A DNA stretch of 64,000 bases from positions 4,402,001 to 4,466,000 of the forward strand of contig NZ_CP068760.1 of the NCBI RefSeq assembly GCF_016775705.1, written 5' to 3'. Positions 1 to 8,512 of this stretch are shown one piece after another. Source of the stretch: Chryseobacterium cucumeris (GTDB lineage Bacteria > Bacteroidota > Bacteroidia > Flavobacteriales > Weeksellaceae). A program made the position numbers and the translations under genes. The notes beneath the pieces were generated by a model. It saw only the letters and a program-made list of their open reading frames with translations, had not been told where the DNA came from and ran no database searches. Each line of letters opens with the position of its first letter. The stretch's first letter is position 1.

Positions 1-45
1 CCCAATGAATTGATATTAAGAATAAAAAGATTTTCTTCAAAATAA
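1..45 (+). CDS. 3' end of an upstream gene (partial), possible response regulator
   Basis: The first frame is open from the window edge and ends with TAA at 43-45, giving a C-terminal fragment PNELILRIKRFSSK. The pattern 'xPNELxxRIKxx' resembles the last helix of CheY-type receiver domains, where this segment closes the fold. That is a weak resemblance over 14 residues. The stop lies 9 bases before the next ATG, so the gene is probably co-transcribed with the HEAT-repeat and glycosyltransferase genes. The fragment is too short to be sure that it is coding. Confidence 0.35.
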   Translation, partial: PNELILRIKRFSSK

Positions 46-54
46 ACTACAGCC

Positions 55-1122
55 ATGTTTCTCACCACTTCTGTGCATTTTCTTTTTCTTGTTTTCCTGG
101 GAATGCTATCTTTAGTACTTTTATTGATCATCGTTGTACTGATATACAGCTTTTATCAGTACAGAGAATCTATCCGGACTTTCAGATGGTCTGAAGTGAT
201 CAATAAAAAGATCTCAGAAGTGATTGTATATGGTGAAGAAGAATTGGCTGCAGACACTAATTTTTTAACAGCATCTGGTACTCCTTCATTCAGAAATCTG
301 TTTCTTCAGAAACTGGCAGAATCCGAGAAAAAATTTTCCGGAGCAGCACAGAATAAACTTAAAGATTTATTTCATGAATATGGCCTTCAGGAAGAAGCAT
401 TGAAAAAACTCAATCAAAAGAAGGAACATATTATTGCAGGAGGAATACAGGAACTTACCGCCATGCACGTACAGGAAGCATTGCCAAAAATTTCTACATT
501 TTTAACCCATCCTTCAGCTCAGGTGTATCAGGAGGCGCAATATGCAATGGTTAACTTTAAAGGATTCGAAGGTCTTCATTTCCTGAACAGCATTTCCTCC
601 AAAATATCAGAATGGCAGCAGCTTCGTCTGCTTATTTCCGTAACACATATTCCGGAGAATTCCCGAGACAGCATTAAAAGCTGGATGGAAAGCTCTAATG
701 AATCCGTAGTTATTTTTACCCTTAAACTCTTAAGAAAATTTCAGATATTATCACTTTATCCAACAGTGACTGATTTGTTGAATCATCCATCTGCTGATGT
801 ACGGATTCAGGCGGTGCAAACTTTATTATCGCTGGAAAATTCTTCAACAATCGCTGATCTTATGGAAATCTATCCCCATCAGCCAGCTGAAGTACAGAAA
901 GAGATTCTCAAAGTCATGAAAAAGTCAAAAGACCAATACAGTACGGATTTTCTGAAAGATCAGTTATTGGAAAATCCGGATTCAGGGATAAAAGTATATG
1001 CAGCAGAAGCTTTATGTGCATTGGAGAAACAGGAATTACTTAAAGAGATATCCCAAAAGGAAACCTCTCCTGAAGAATTAATTCAAATTATTAAATACGC
1101 ATTACAGGAAAAAGCATGTTAG
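55..1122 (+). CDS. Membrane-anchored HEAT-repeat protein
   Basis: A 355-residue protein. Residues about 8-32 form one strongly hydrophobic membrane segment, followed by a basic flank and a long alpha-helical region. From about residue 85 to the end the sequence reads as HEAT/PBS-lyase-like repeats of roughly 30 residues (for example 'HPSAQVYQEAQYAMVNF' and 'HPSADVRIQAVQTLLSLE'), the usual scaffold for protein-protein contacts. The repeats should sit on the cytoplasmic side of the inner membrane. Its stop codon overlaps the start of the glycosyltransferase-sulfatase gene by 7 bases, so translation is probably coupled and the two products likely work together, perhaps as an accessory subunit of the polysaccharide synthase. 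The partner role is inferred from position only. Confidence 0.75.
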   Translation: MFLTTSVHFLFLVFLGMLSLVLLLIIVVLIYSFYQYRESIRTFRWSEVINKKISEVIVYGEEELAADTNFLTASGTPSFRNLFLQKLAESEKKFSGAAQNKLKDLFHEYGLQEEALKKLNQKKEHIIAGGIQELTAMHVQEALPKISTFLTHPSAQVYQEAQYAMVNFKGFEGLHFLNSISSKISEWQQLRLLISVTHIPENSRDSIKSWMESSNESVVIFTLKLLRKFQILSLYPTVTDLLNHPSADVRIQAVQTLLSLENSSTIADLMEIYPHQPAEVQKEILKVMKKSKDQYSTDFLKDQLLENPDSGIKVYAAEALCALEKQELLKEISQKETSPEELIQIIKYALQEKAC

Positions 1123-4100
1123 AATTCTCACACATCATCTATGAAGTTGTTATCTGGCTGTTTCTGATTTACGGAACAGCAGTAGCCCTTATCTATGGCT
1201 GGATAGGAATTTATGCGCTTGGCGCTGTATTACGTTATAAAAAAGAAAATACATTTACAGACTACAGCATTATTGCGGCCAATCCCAATGCTCCGGTATT
1301 CAGCGTTATAGCTCCGGCATATAATGAAGGAATGACCATTGTAGAAAATGTACGTTCACTGTTATCCCTTTACTATCATAATCTGGAAATTATCATTGTA
1401 AATGACGGAAGTAAAGATGATTCCATGCAAAAGCTGATTGAGGCTTACGAACTTGAGTCTGTAGCTTATTTTATTCAGGGAAAAATTGAAACCAATGCGG
1501 TAAGAGGAGTTTATAAAAGTAAAAATCCGGCCTTCAAAAAACTGATTGTTGTTGATAAAGAAAACGGAGGAAAAGCCGATGCCTTAAATGTTGGAGTCAA
1601 TATTTCTTCCGGAGACTATCTGGTCTGTATTGATGTTGACTGTATTCTCGAGCAGGATTCGATTTTAAAACTCGCAAAACCAATGCTGGAGCAGACTGAT
1701 AAAAAGTTTATTGCCTGCGGTGGAGTGATTCGTCTGGCCAACAACTGTGTCATTGAAAACGGAAAAGTAGTAAGTGTCAATATGCCCAAATCTCTTTTGG
1801 GAAGAACACAGGCATTGGAATATATCCGGGCTTTTGTACTGGGACGTATGGCATGGTCCAGAGCATCAGGACTGATCCTGATCTCCGGGGCTTTTGGAGT
1901 CTTTGACCGGAAAATTGTACTGGCCTGCGGCGGCTATGATAAAAACACAGTGGGAGAAGACATGGAGCTGGTGGTAAGAATGAGAAAGTACATGGAGGAA
2001 AAAAACGAGCCTTACGAAGTACTTACCATTCCGGATCCGCTATGCTGGACAGAAGTTCCGGAATCTAAAGATATTCTCAGAAAACAACGAAACCGATGGA
2101 TGCGCGGAACCATGGAAACTCTGTGGAAACACAGAAAACTCATGTTCAATCCGAAATATAAAAAATTAGGAATGATCAGTCTTCCTTACTGGTTCTTCTT
2201 TGAATTTCTGGGGCCGCTCATCGAATTTTCAGGGTATATTATCTTTATCATCTTTTTATTGCTTGGGATTATCAACTGGCCCTTCTTTCTGATCTTGTTT
2301 GCCCTCGTCATCTCAATGGGATTCCTCTATTCCATCTATGCGATATTGGTGGATCTTGTCAGCCATCAGGTTTATACCAAAAGGAAAGACTTCCTTAGAC
2401 TAATTTTTACCGCTTTTTCCGAACCTTTTTATTTTCATCCTATTGTCGTAAAAGCAGGCGTTAACGGATTTATAGATTATTTCAAAAAATCCCATGGCTG
2501 GGGCGAAATGACAAGACAGGGCTTCAACCAAAGCACACAGCATTTACCGCTGAAAGAAAGGATATATGCCATTCTTCAGGCAGGACTTAAAAAATGGGGA
2601 ATGCTGGCATTGGCTTTCTTTGCCTTATTTTTATTAGGAATAACCGCAGAATCACTGTGGTACAAATATACTTTTCCAAAATTTGAAACATCAGCCATTA
2701 TTGGTCATCTTTTCTTAGAAAACATTTTATTTGCGCTTCAAATGACATTCTGTGTCGGAATTATATATCTGATTATTAATTTTGTTAAAGAAGGATGGGC
2801 AAAAATTCTGGGAATAATCACCCTGGTTATTGTAGCAGTTACTCAATATATTTTGTTCCTGTATTTTTCTGAAACCCGAAATGTTTTGGGTGCCGACCTT
2901 TTATACTACAGCAAAGAAGAGATGAAGCAGATTTTGCAGGCAAGCGGAATGCTGAACTTCAAAAACTTTGCATTGCTGGGAATTTTAATCGTGGGATCCT
3001 TGATTCCTTTGTGGATTGCAGGAAAAGGAGCTTTAAAATCAATCTATCCGGGAATAATACTATTGATTTTCGGGTTAACAGCATTTTTTATTCCTTCCAA
3101 TGTAGTGGGAGCAAAGATTTTGAGTTCCGAAAGTGAGTTTAATCAAAATGCAGCAAAAAGTAAATGGGCTTATTTTTTTAAATCCAATAAAGACAATTTT
3201 ATCAGCGACCATCCGGAACTCACTGAATTGCTGAGTGATAATGAAGATTTTACTGCCAATGCAGAAATGATTGATAAAAACTATCCGTTCTGGAGAAAAG
3301 AAAACACACCGGATTTTTTAGGTTCTTACTTTAATCGATCTGAGAAAGTTCCCAATCTTGTTTTTCTTGTGATGGAAGGTTTCGGACATGCGTATACTTC
3401 CCCAAAAGGATATATCGGAAACTTCACTCCTTATCTTGATTCACTGTCCCATAAAGGATTGTATTGGGAAAACAGTTTAAGCTCAGCAGGAAGAACATTC
3501 GGAGCATTACCGTCATTAACAGGATCTCTTCCTTTCGGAAAGAACGGCTTTCTTGAAATAGAAAAAACACCGGAGAATTTCAATCTTTATAATATCCTTA
3601 AAGCAAACGGTTTTGAAACAGGATTTTATTACGGAGGTCATGCATCATTTGACCGCTACCGTGAGTTTCTGGAATACAGCGGAGTAGATCATATTATTGA
3701 CCAGGCTTCCTTCAGCAGTCCTTACCGTAAACTTCCTGCCAACAACGGGGGGAGCTGGGGATATGAAGATCAGGCTGTTTTAAGTAAAATGCAACAGCAG
3801 CAGAAACCACAGAATCAACCGTATTTCAATATGATACTTACGCTTTCAACCCATAATCCTTTTTTAATCAACAATAAGGATTATTATGAAAAGCTGTACA
3901 ATCAAAGGCTTAATTCAGGAATTTTAACTCCTGAACAGAAAAAATGGGCATCTGCCCACAAAAATCAGCTCATTTCGGTATTGAATGCAGATGATGCAAT
4001 GAAAGATTTCTTTGAAAATTACAGCAAACGACCGGACTTCAAAAACACCATTTTCATCATTACAGGCGATCACAGTATGCCTGAAATTACATTACAGTCT

Positions 4101-4553
4101 AAAATTGACAGATTCCATGTGCCATTATTAATCTATTCTCCGTTATTAAAAGAATCAAAGCGATTCTATAAAACGGTAAGTCATTTTGATATTGCGCCTT
4201 CGATTCTGGCGTACTACAGAAATAATTATCAAATCAAAACACCTTCTACCGTTACATGGGTAGGACGTGGCTTTTCAGCAGATTCTGAAATCAGCAAGGC
4301 CGGAATCCCTATGATGCAAAGTAAAAACCAGCTTATCGATTTTGTTTCTGAGAAATATTATATCCATGACGGGCAGCTTTTCACCCTTAAGAACATGGAG
4401 GAAGATAATTCCAATGATGCAGCATCCCTGAACAAGATCAATACCCGGTTCAATCAGTATAAAAGCATGAATGCCCGGTTTTATTCCACAAAGAAACTGA
4501 TGCCGGATTCGGTAATGGTTAATTTTAAGAAAAAAACAAGGTCAAAGTTTTAA
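1116..4553 (+). CDS. Fusion protein: GT2 processive glycosyltransferase plus LTA-synthase/sulfatase-type transferase
   Basis: A 1145-residue inner-membrane protein joining two enzymes. After an N-terminal membrane helix, residues about 60-330 are a GT2 domain like PgaC/BcsA: 'SVIAPAYNEG' nucleotide-binding start, 'NDGSKDDS', a DVD metal motif near 173, and an RNRW motif near 325 typical of processive synthases. Several membrane helices follow (about 350-440 and 495-680). From about 745 to 1065 there is an alkaline-phosphatase-superfamily domain with 'LVFLVMEGFG', a nucleophile region 'GRTFGALPSLTGS' near 792 and a metal-binding 'ITGDHSMPE' near 982, as in LTA synthases and phosphoethanolamine transferases. 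The active site of that domain should be periplasmic. One chain may therefore polymerise a glycan and add a phospho-substituent to it; this coupling is inference. Overlaps the HEAT gene upstream by 7 bases and the end of the opposing YaiO gene by 4. Confidence 0.85.
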   Translation: MLEFSHIIYEVVIWLFLIYGTAVALIYGWIGIYALGAVLRYKKENTFTDYSIIAANPNAPVFSVIAPAYNEGMTIVENVRSLLSLYYHNLEIIIVNDGSKDDSMQKLIEAYELESVAYFIQGKIETNAVRGVYKSKNPAFKKLIVVDKENGGKADALNVGVNISSGDYLVCIDVDCILEQDSILKLAKPMLEQTDKKFIACGGVIRLANNCVIENGKVVSVNMPKSLLGRTQALEYIRAFVLGRMAWSRASGLILISGAFGVFDRKIVLACGGYDKNTVGEDMELVVRMRKYMEEKNEPYEVLTIPDPLCWTEVPESKDILRKQRNRWMRGTMETLWKHRKLMFNPKYKKLGMISLPYWFFFEFLGPLIEFSGYIIFIIFLLLGIINWPFFLILFALVISMGFLYSIYAILVDLVSHQVYTKRKDFLRLIFTAFSEPFYFHPIVVKAGVNGFIDYFKKSHGWGEMTRQGFNQSTQHLPLKERIYAILQAGLKKWGMLALAFFALFLLGITAESLWYKYTFPKFETSAIIGHLFLENILFALQMTFCVGIIYLIINFVKEGWAKILGIITLVIVAVTQYILFLYFSETRNVLGADLLYYSKEEMKQILQASGMLNFKNFALLGILIVGSLIPLWIAGKGALKSIYPGIILLIFGLTAFFIPSNVVGAKILSSESEFNQNAAKSKWAYFFKSNKDNFISDHPELTELLSDNEDFTANAEMIDKNYPFWRKENTPDFLGSYFNRSEKVPNLVFLVMEGFGHAYTSPKGYIGNFTPYLDSLSHKGLYWENSLSSAGRTFGALPSLTGSLPFGKNGFLEIEKTPENFNLYNILKANGFETGFYYGGHASFDRYREFLEYSGVDHIIDQASFSSPYRKLPANNGGSWGYEDQAVLSKMQQQQKPQNQPYFNMILTLSTHNPFLINNKDYYEKLYNQRLNSGILTPEQKKWASAHKNQLISVLNADDAMKDFFENYSKRPDFKNTIFIITGDHSMPEITLQSKIDRFHVPLLIYSPLLKESKRFYKTVSHFDIAPSILAYYRNNYQIKTPSTVTWVGRGFSADSEISKAGIPMMQSKNQLIDFVSEKYYIHDGQLFTLKNMEEDNSNDAASLNKINTRFNQYKSMNARFYSTKKLMPDSVMVNFKKKTRSKF

Positions 4554-5785
4554 AACTTCCGGGTGTAGCCTAAAGTAATGTCAAACTGATTTCCTTTCTC
4601 ACCAGGACGGAATTCCTGGTTATAATACATGGTTCCTAAAGAAAAAAGATTGACAGAACGGTAAGAGAAATTATACTCAGCACCTATTTTAAAGGTTTTA
4701 AGCTTAAAGGTTTCATTTTCCAGAAGGTTATTTCGGTATTCTTCCGGGCTTATCCCGGTTCCGATCTGAAAGGCAACATAATCCTGAGCGCCTTTTGTGT
4801 AATATCTCACCGTTCCGGTATAAGAATGTGAAATATTTTTATTGTCAGGTGTAATATAAGTACGAAGGTTGAACCAGAAATTTTTATAATATTTTCCTAC
4901 AGCCGCAGTATACATCCAGATATTGTTGCTGAAATGAAGCTGACGGTAACCCAGCTCTGCCTCAAAACTATGAGGAAGATTGGCATTCAGGGAAACTCCG
5001 GTACGGTATTTCGGAAACAGACCTACATCATCAGAATATCCTCCGCCAACATACAAATAGAACATTTTGGAAAGTCTTGGATACGCTTCCAGCTCAATCT
5101 GTGTTCCGCCTTGTGCAAACTTATTGGCATAATTGCCACGAAGGATTACAGAACCAATAGATGTAATTCTTTTGTAACTTACTCCCACAATATGCCAGTC
5201 ATGATCAAACTGCTTGTCAAAATGGGAATAGTTGTAAATAATTCCAATAGCATTTTTAGAAGACAGATCCTTGATTCTTACTGCAAGAGCCCTCGCTTCT
5301 GTATTTTTGGGATTAATAGATAATAGAGTGGTTACCGCTTTGTCAGCTTCTTCATAATTATCCATTCCAAAATATACTTTTGCCTTTAGCAGCAGTAATG
5401 CCTCAGATTTTGAATGATAAGAAAGTCCTTTATCTATAATTTCAATTGCCTTTGTATTCTGATCATTCCAGTATTCCAATGAAGCATACGCCAGAAAATA
5501 ATCTTCATCCTGAACCTCTCTTTTTCCGAGATCTTCAAACACAGCTCTTGCCGCTTCAATATCTTTATTCCAGGTATATAACCTTCCCAAAAAAACAGAA
5601 ATATCGGTATAATTGGGAGCTTTTGCCAACGCCTCTTTTGCCAGGGCAATAGATGTAGTATAATCTTTCTGTTCAAAAGCGGTGGTGCGGGCTTTAACAA
5701 ACAGTTCATCAGCAGTAAGATTCTGCTGGCTATACATGGTAATGGGAAAAAGTAATGCTAATAAAAAGGTCGGATATCTTTTCAT
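4550..5785 (-). CDS. YaiO-type outer-membrane beta-barrel protein with TPR domain
   Basis: A 411-residue exported protein with signal peptide (MKRYPTFLLALLFPITMYSQ). Residues about 22-170 hold TPR repeats ('AKEALAKAPNYTDISVFLGRLYTW', seen in two to four copies) and residues about 175-411 are alternating short aromatic-rich strands ending in 'LGYTRKF', a C-terminal aromatic typical of outer-membrane barrels. This TPR-plus-barrel layout matches the YaiO family, found beside polysaccharide synthesis genes. It converges on and overlaps the glycosyltransferase-sulfatase gene, which supports a role in export or display of that polysaccharide. Its promoter must lie in 5786-5941, shared with the divergent exonuclease gene. 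Confidence 0.8.
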   Translation of the reverse strand: MKRYPTFLLALLFPITMYSQQNLTADELFVKARTTAFEQKDYTTSIALAKEALAKAPNYTDISVFLGRLYTWNKDIEAARAVFEDLGKREVQDEDYFLAYASLEYWNDQNTKAIEIIDKGLSYHSKSEALLLLKAKVYFGMDNYEEADKAVTTLLSINPKNTEARALAVRIKDLSSKNAIGIIYNYSHFDKQFDHDWHIVGVSYKRITSIGSVILRGNYANKFAQGGTQIELEAYPRLSKMFYLYVGGGYSDDVGLFPKYRTGVSLNANLPHSFEAELGYRQLHFSNNIWMYTAAVGKYYKNFWFNLRTYITPDNKNISHSYTGTVRYYTKGAQDYVAFQIGTGISPEEYRNNLLENETFKLKTFKIGAEYNFSYRSVNLFSLGTMYYNQEFRPGEKGNQFDITLGYTRKF

Positions 5786-5974
5786 CGAAGTTTATTATTA
5801 ATGAGCTACATCTTTAACACAAATATATTGAACTTTTATCTCTCTACCCAGAGATTATTCACCAAAACTTATCTTTTTAAGATTATTCTTCCACAAAATA
5901 TCAAATAACAGATATTTATGATGGAATAATTATTGTCGTAATTGAAAATAATTGATTTTCTAAAAACCTTCCTC

Positions 5975-6754
5975 ATGAAAATAGCAACCTATAATGTTAA
6001 CGGAATCAATGGCCGGCTTCCTGTTTTACTGAAGTGGCTGAAGGAAGCTTCACCAGACATCGTCTGCCTTCAGGAGCTAAAGACCCCACAGGAACGTTTC
6101 CCTATACAGGAAATCAATAAAGCAGGATATAAGGCGATATGGAAAGGGCAGAAAAGCTGGAACGGAGTAGCCATATTGGCCAAAAATAAAGAAATAACTG
6201 AAGTACAAAGATCTTTGCCAGGTAACGCAGAAGATGTTCAAAGCCGATATATAGAAGCGATTATAGATCAAATGGTCATCTGCTGCCTGTATCTTCCCAA
6301 TGGAAATCCTTATCCGGGACCTAAATTTGATTATAAATTGTCTTGGCTGAAACGTTTTAAGAGACGAACCAACCAGCTTATCAAAATGGAACTTCCCGCC
6401 ATCCTTATCGGCGATTTCAATATTATTCCGGAACCTGTTGATGTTTATAAACCTGAGCGCTGGGAAAATGATGCCTTATACAGAACAGAAGTAAGAAAAG
6501 CATTTAAAGAACTCCAGAAAAAAGGCTGGCTGGATTCTCTGCGAAGTCTTTATCCTGATGAGAAAATCTATACATTCTGGGATTATTTATACAAAGCCTA
6601 CGACCGCAATGCAGGAATGAGGCTTGATCATATTTTATTAAGTCCTTATCTACAGCCCAGACTGGCTTCCGGTGGAGTAGACACACATGTACGGGGTTGG
6701 GAAAAAAGCAGCGATCACGCTCCGGTTTGGATTGAACTTTCGGATCATCCCTGA
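5975..6754 (+). CDS. xth: Exodeoxyribonuclease III / AP endonuclease (ExoA type)
   Basis: A 259-residue cytoplasmic DNA-repair enzyme that cuts at abasic sites and degrades 3' ends of duplex DNA. Family signatures are all present: N-terminal 'MKIATYNVNGING', 'VCLQELKT' (metal-binding Glu), 'YLPNGNP', 'LIGDFNI' (catalytic Asp and Asn) and C-terminal 'SSDHAPVW' (catalytic His). The frame is open from a TTG at 5942, but the ATG at 5975 is chosen because exonuclease III proteins begin exactly at MKIATYNVNG. Length is normal for the family. Stands alone, followed by a bidirectional terminator. Confidence 0.93.
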   Translation: MKIATYNVNGINGRLPVLLKWLKEASPDIVCLQELKTPQERFPIQEINKAGYKAIWKGQKSWNGVAILAKNKEITEVQRSLPGNAEDVQSRYIEAIIDQMVICCLYLPNGNPYPGPKFDYKLSWLKRFKRRTNQLIKMELPAILIGDFNIIPEPVDVYKPERWENDALYRTEVRKAFKELQKKGWLDSLRSLYPDEKIYTFWDYLYKAYDRNAGMRLDHILLSPYLQPRLASGGVDTHVRGWEKSSDHAPVWIELSDHP

Positions 6755-6777
6755 TAACTGAAGTTCATATATAAAAA

Positions 6778-6800
6778 ACTCCCGGAATAAACCAGGAGTC
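6778..6800. terminator. Bidirectional intrinsic terminator between xth and the XRE/S24 gene
   Basis: The arms ACTCCCGG (6778-6785) and CCAGGAGT (6792-6799) pair with one C-A mismatch around an AATAAA loop. An A-run precedes the left arm, giving a U-tract on the minus-strand transcript, and a short T-rich run follows on the plus strand. It sits between two convergent genes. Confidence 0.7.
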
Positions 6801-6824
6801 TTTATATGATATCTATTTTAACTA

Positions 6825-7613
6825 TTAAGATTGTTTGCGGCGGCGGCCTGAAACCTTTTTGTCAAGATCCCTGATATCCTGTCTCAGTTCACGGAACATC
6901 TCTTTAAAGTTGTAGCTCTCATAATCACCCGGCTCGAAATCTTCCGGGAAAATTCCTGAAGCATATTGCCAGATTTCCACTACTTCTTCAAAAGGGATAT
7001 CATAAGGCTCATAAAATGAATTATCAGCACTTACACAAATTGCATTTTCCTTTCTTTCTTTAAAACGTTTGTAGGTAATTCCGTCATTTAAAGTAACAAA
7101 AACATAGGTTTTACCCTGTTTCAGTTCATTGATTCCTTCTACATATTTTCCTACAATATAAGATCCGCTTCTGAAAGGAGGCATAGAATCACCATCCGCA
7201 GGAAAAGCCCTGTATTTACCATTGGTAAGAAAAGGAAGAGCAATACGCTGAAGACTTTCGATGTATTCTATATCGCTATAACCTTCCAGATATCCCATTG
7301 ATGCCTTCTGAGGAATAATTTCTATGGTATCATTTCCATGAGTATCCACTGCAACCGGAAGAACGATTCTGTTATCCGGAAGCTTTAACATTTCATCTAT
7401 CGGATGCTTCTCAATATCTACTGAAAGCATAAGGTCAATACTCACATGGAAATATTTTGAAATTTTTACAAGCAGTTCGATAGGAGGCTCCGAAATTCCG
7501 TTTTCATATTTTGAATACCGGACTCTTGAAATCATGAGTTCATCGGCTACATTTTGCTGGGAGAGCTTTCTCCTGGCTCTTAAAAAGCGTATATTATTTG
7601 AAAAAACTGACAT
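6825..7613 (-). CDS. XRE-family regulator with LexA/S24-like C-terminal domain
   Basis: A 262-residue repressor-like protein. Residues about 1-62 are a helix-turn-helix domain ('NNIRFLRARRKLSQQNVADELMIS', 'YSKYENGISEPP'). The C-terminal half (about 100-225) is an S24-like domain: 'AFPADGDSMPPFRSGSYIVGKYV' carries the Ser of the Ser-Lys pair, and the Lys is likely in 'GITYKRFKERKE'. Phage CI and LexA-like regulators use this layout to self-cleave on RecA activation, though many flavobacterial members are not known to do so. The frame is open to 7664, but Met at 7613 starts the conserved helix-turn-helix and is preferred. No SOS-type target genes are adjacent. Confidence 0.85.
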   Translation of the reverse strand: MSVFSNNIRFLRARRKLSQQNVADELMISRVRYSKYENGISEPPIELLVKISKYFHVSIDLMLSVDIEKHPIDEMLKLPDNRIVLPVAVDTHGNDTIEIIPQKASMGYLEGYSDIEYIESLQRIALPFLTNGKYRAFPADGDSMPPFRSGSYIVGKYVEGINELKQGKTYVFVTLNDGITYKRFKERKENAICVSADNSFYEPYDIPFEEVVEIWQYASGIFPEDFEPGDYESYNFKEMFRELRQDIRDLDKKVSGRRRKQS

Positions 7614-8051
7614 TGATATAAGTATGTCAGCAAAAATACAAAATTTGATTCCTTTATCAATCAACCCAAGTGGGTTTTACCCGATAAGAATACAAATTTC
7701 ATTGATGTTTTTTTATTTTTTATCTAAAACTAGGAAATCCAGGTATTTCAGGTCATCCATTTTACCTGTTACAGCACCATTGGAAACTGTTTTAGTCACA
7801 TTGAAAAATAAATATCAATAATTAACATTTAATGCAAAAATAATAACTCTAAATTCCACAAATTGAGTTATGCTTTTTAACTTTTAGAAAATCAATCACA
7901 TATAAGTGAAAATAATATTATCAATTATTTGTATTTATATTAATGAAATATTAAATAATATAAACATATAATTAATTTATTTAAAATAATTTGCAATTTT
8001 ATTATTATTATTCATATATTCGTGATGTAATAATCATATAAAATTATAGTT
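7614..8051. other. AT-rich intergenic region with promoter of the bacteriocin-like gene
   Basis: A 438-base stretch. The left part is the promoter and leader of the minus-strand XRE/S24 gene. From about 7830 the sequence is extremely AT-rich with no credible open frame. The right end carries the promoter listed at 7991-8022. Apart from that I see no gene, repeat or structured RNA. Confidence 0.6.
7991..8022 (+). promoter_or_regulatory. Bacteroidota promoter of the bacteriocin-like peptide gene
   Basis: TTG at 7991-7993 and TATATTCG at 8015-8022, separated by 21 bases. This matches the flavobacterial -33/-7 signature (TTG, TAnnTTTG) except for one base (C in TTCG). The predicted start of transcription near 8026 leaves a leader of about 25 bases before the ATG at 8052. 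Confidence 0.6.
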
Positions 8052-8336
8052 ATGAAAAACTTAAAAAAATTGGACAGAAACGAATTAAAAGCTATTTCAG
8101 GTAACGGATTACTAGATCCAATCGGCGGACTTCTAGGTGGACTAGGAGGAGTAGTTGGTGGAGTAGTAGGCGGTGTAGGTACTATCGTTGGTGGCGTAGT
8201 TACAGGCGTAGGATCTACAGTAGGTGGAGTAGTTGGCGGTGTAAGCACTGTTGTAACTAACGCTTTATGCCAGACACAATGTGTTGTTAATGGTGTAATC
8301 CACATCAAATTACTTGAGTGCGGATCAACTTGCTAG
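8052..8336 (+). CDS. Small double-glycine-leader, glycine-zipper peptide (bacteriocin-like)
   Basis: A 94-residue peptide. The first 19 residues (MKNLKKLDRNELKAISGNG) match the leader type of peptides exported by C39-peptidase ABC transporters; flavobacterial bacteriocin-like peptides commonly begin MKNLKKLxRxELKxIxG. Cleavage would fall after the glycines near residue 17-19. The next 50 residues are almost only Gly, Val, Leu, Ile, Thr and Ser, with GG or GxxxG every three to five residues, a membrane-inserting glycine-zipper pattern. The last 25 residues hold four cysteines (CQTQC and later CGSTC) that could form disulfides. It has its own promoter and a strong terminator. No transporter, maturase or obvious immunity gene lies next to it, so those would have to act from elsewhere. 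A toxin role is inference from the leader and composition. Confidence 0.75.
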   Translation: MKNLKKLDRNELKAISGNGLLDPIGGLLGGLGGVVGGVVGGVGTIVGGVVTGVGSTVGGVVGGVSTVVTNALCQTQCVVNGVIHIKLLECGSTC

Positions 8337-8363
8337 TCAGAAAGCATTACATGTAAAAAACAG

Positions 8364-8389
8364 ACCGCCCTTTTCAGGGCGGTTTTTTT
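8364..8389 (+). terminator. Intrinsic terminator after the bacteriocin-like gene
   Basis: Perfect 7-bp stem ACCGCCC (8364-8370) / GGGCGGT (8377-8383) with a 6-base loop, followed by a run of seven T (8383-8389). It lies 28 bases after the stop codon. Confidence 0.9.
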
Positions 8390-8455
8390 CTTATCCATAT
8401 CATTCCTTTTCAGTGACTTAGATTTATTAAATGGCTTTTGATAAACCGCAATAAA

Positions 8456-8468
8456 GCAACAATGTTGC
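8456..8468. promoter_or_regulatory. Palindromic operator candidate overlapping the -33 box of the ZnuD-like gene
   Basis: Perfect inverted repeat GCAACA-A-TGTTGC, extendable to 21 bases (8452-8472) with one mismatched pair. It covers the TTG of the promoter (8465-8467), so a bound protein would block RNA polymerase. A 19-21 bp AT-flanked palindrome is the size used by Fur-family regulators such as Zur. The identity of the regulator is inference from the ZnuD-like gene downstream. Confidence 0.5.
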
Positions 8469-8495
8469 ATTAATAAATTTAATTTTCTAGCTTTG
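8465..8495 (+). promoter_or_regulatory. Near-consensus promoter of the ZnuD-like receptor gene
   Basis: TTG at 8465-8467, 20 bases, then TAGCTTTG at 8488-8495: a full match to the Bacteroidota -33/-7 signature. Transcription would start near 8499, leaving 14-20 bases before the start codon. Confidence 0.75.
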
Positions 8496-8512
8496 CCGGA
8501 TCATTAAAGTAT

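Noticed and set aside
4934..5323. 129-codon plus-strand open frame inside the YaiO-type gene
   Set aside because: The opposite strand encodes a coherent TPR/beta-barrel protein; this frame has a random composition and no start context.
8012..8308. Proline/threonine-rich open frame on the minus strand (repeated TPPT words)
   Set aside because: It is the mirror of the Gly/Val-rich bacteriocin-like gene: GGN and GTN codons read backwards give Pro and Thr. It has no promoter or start signal.
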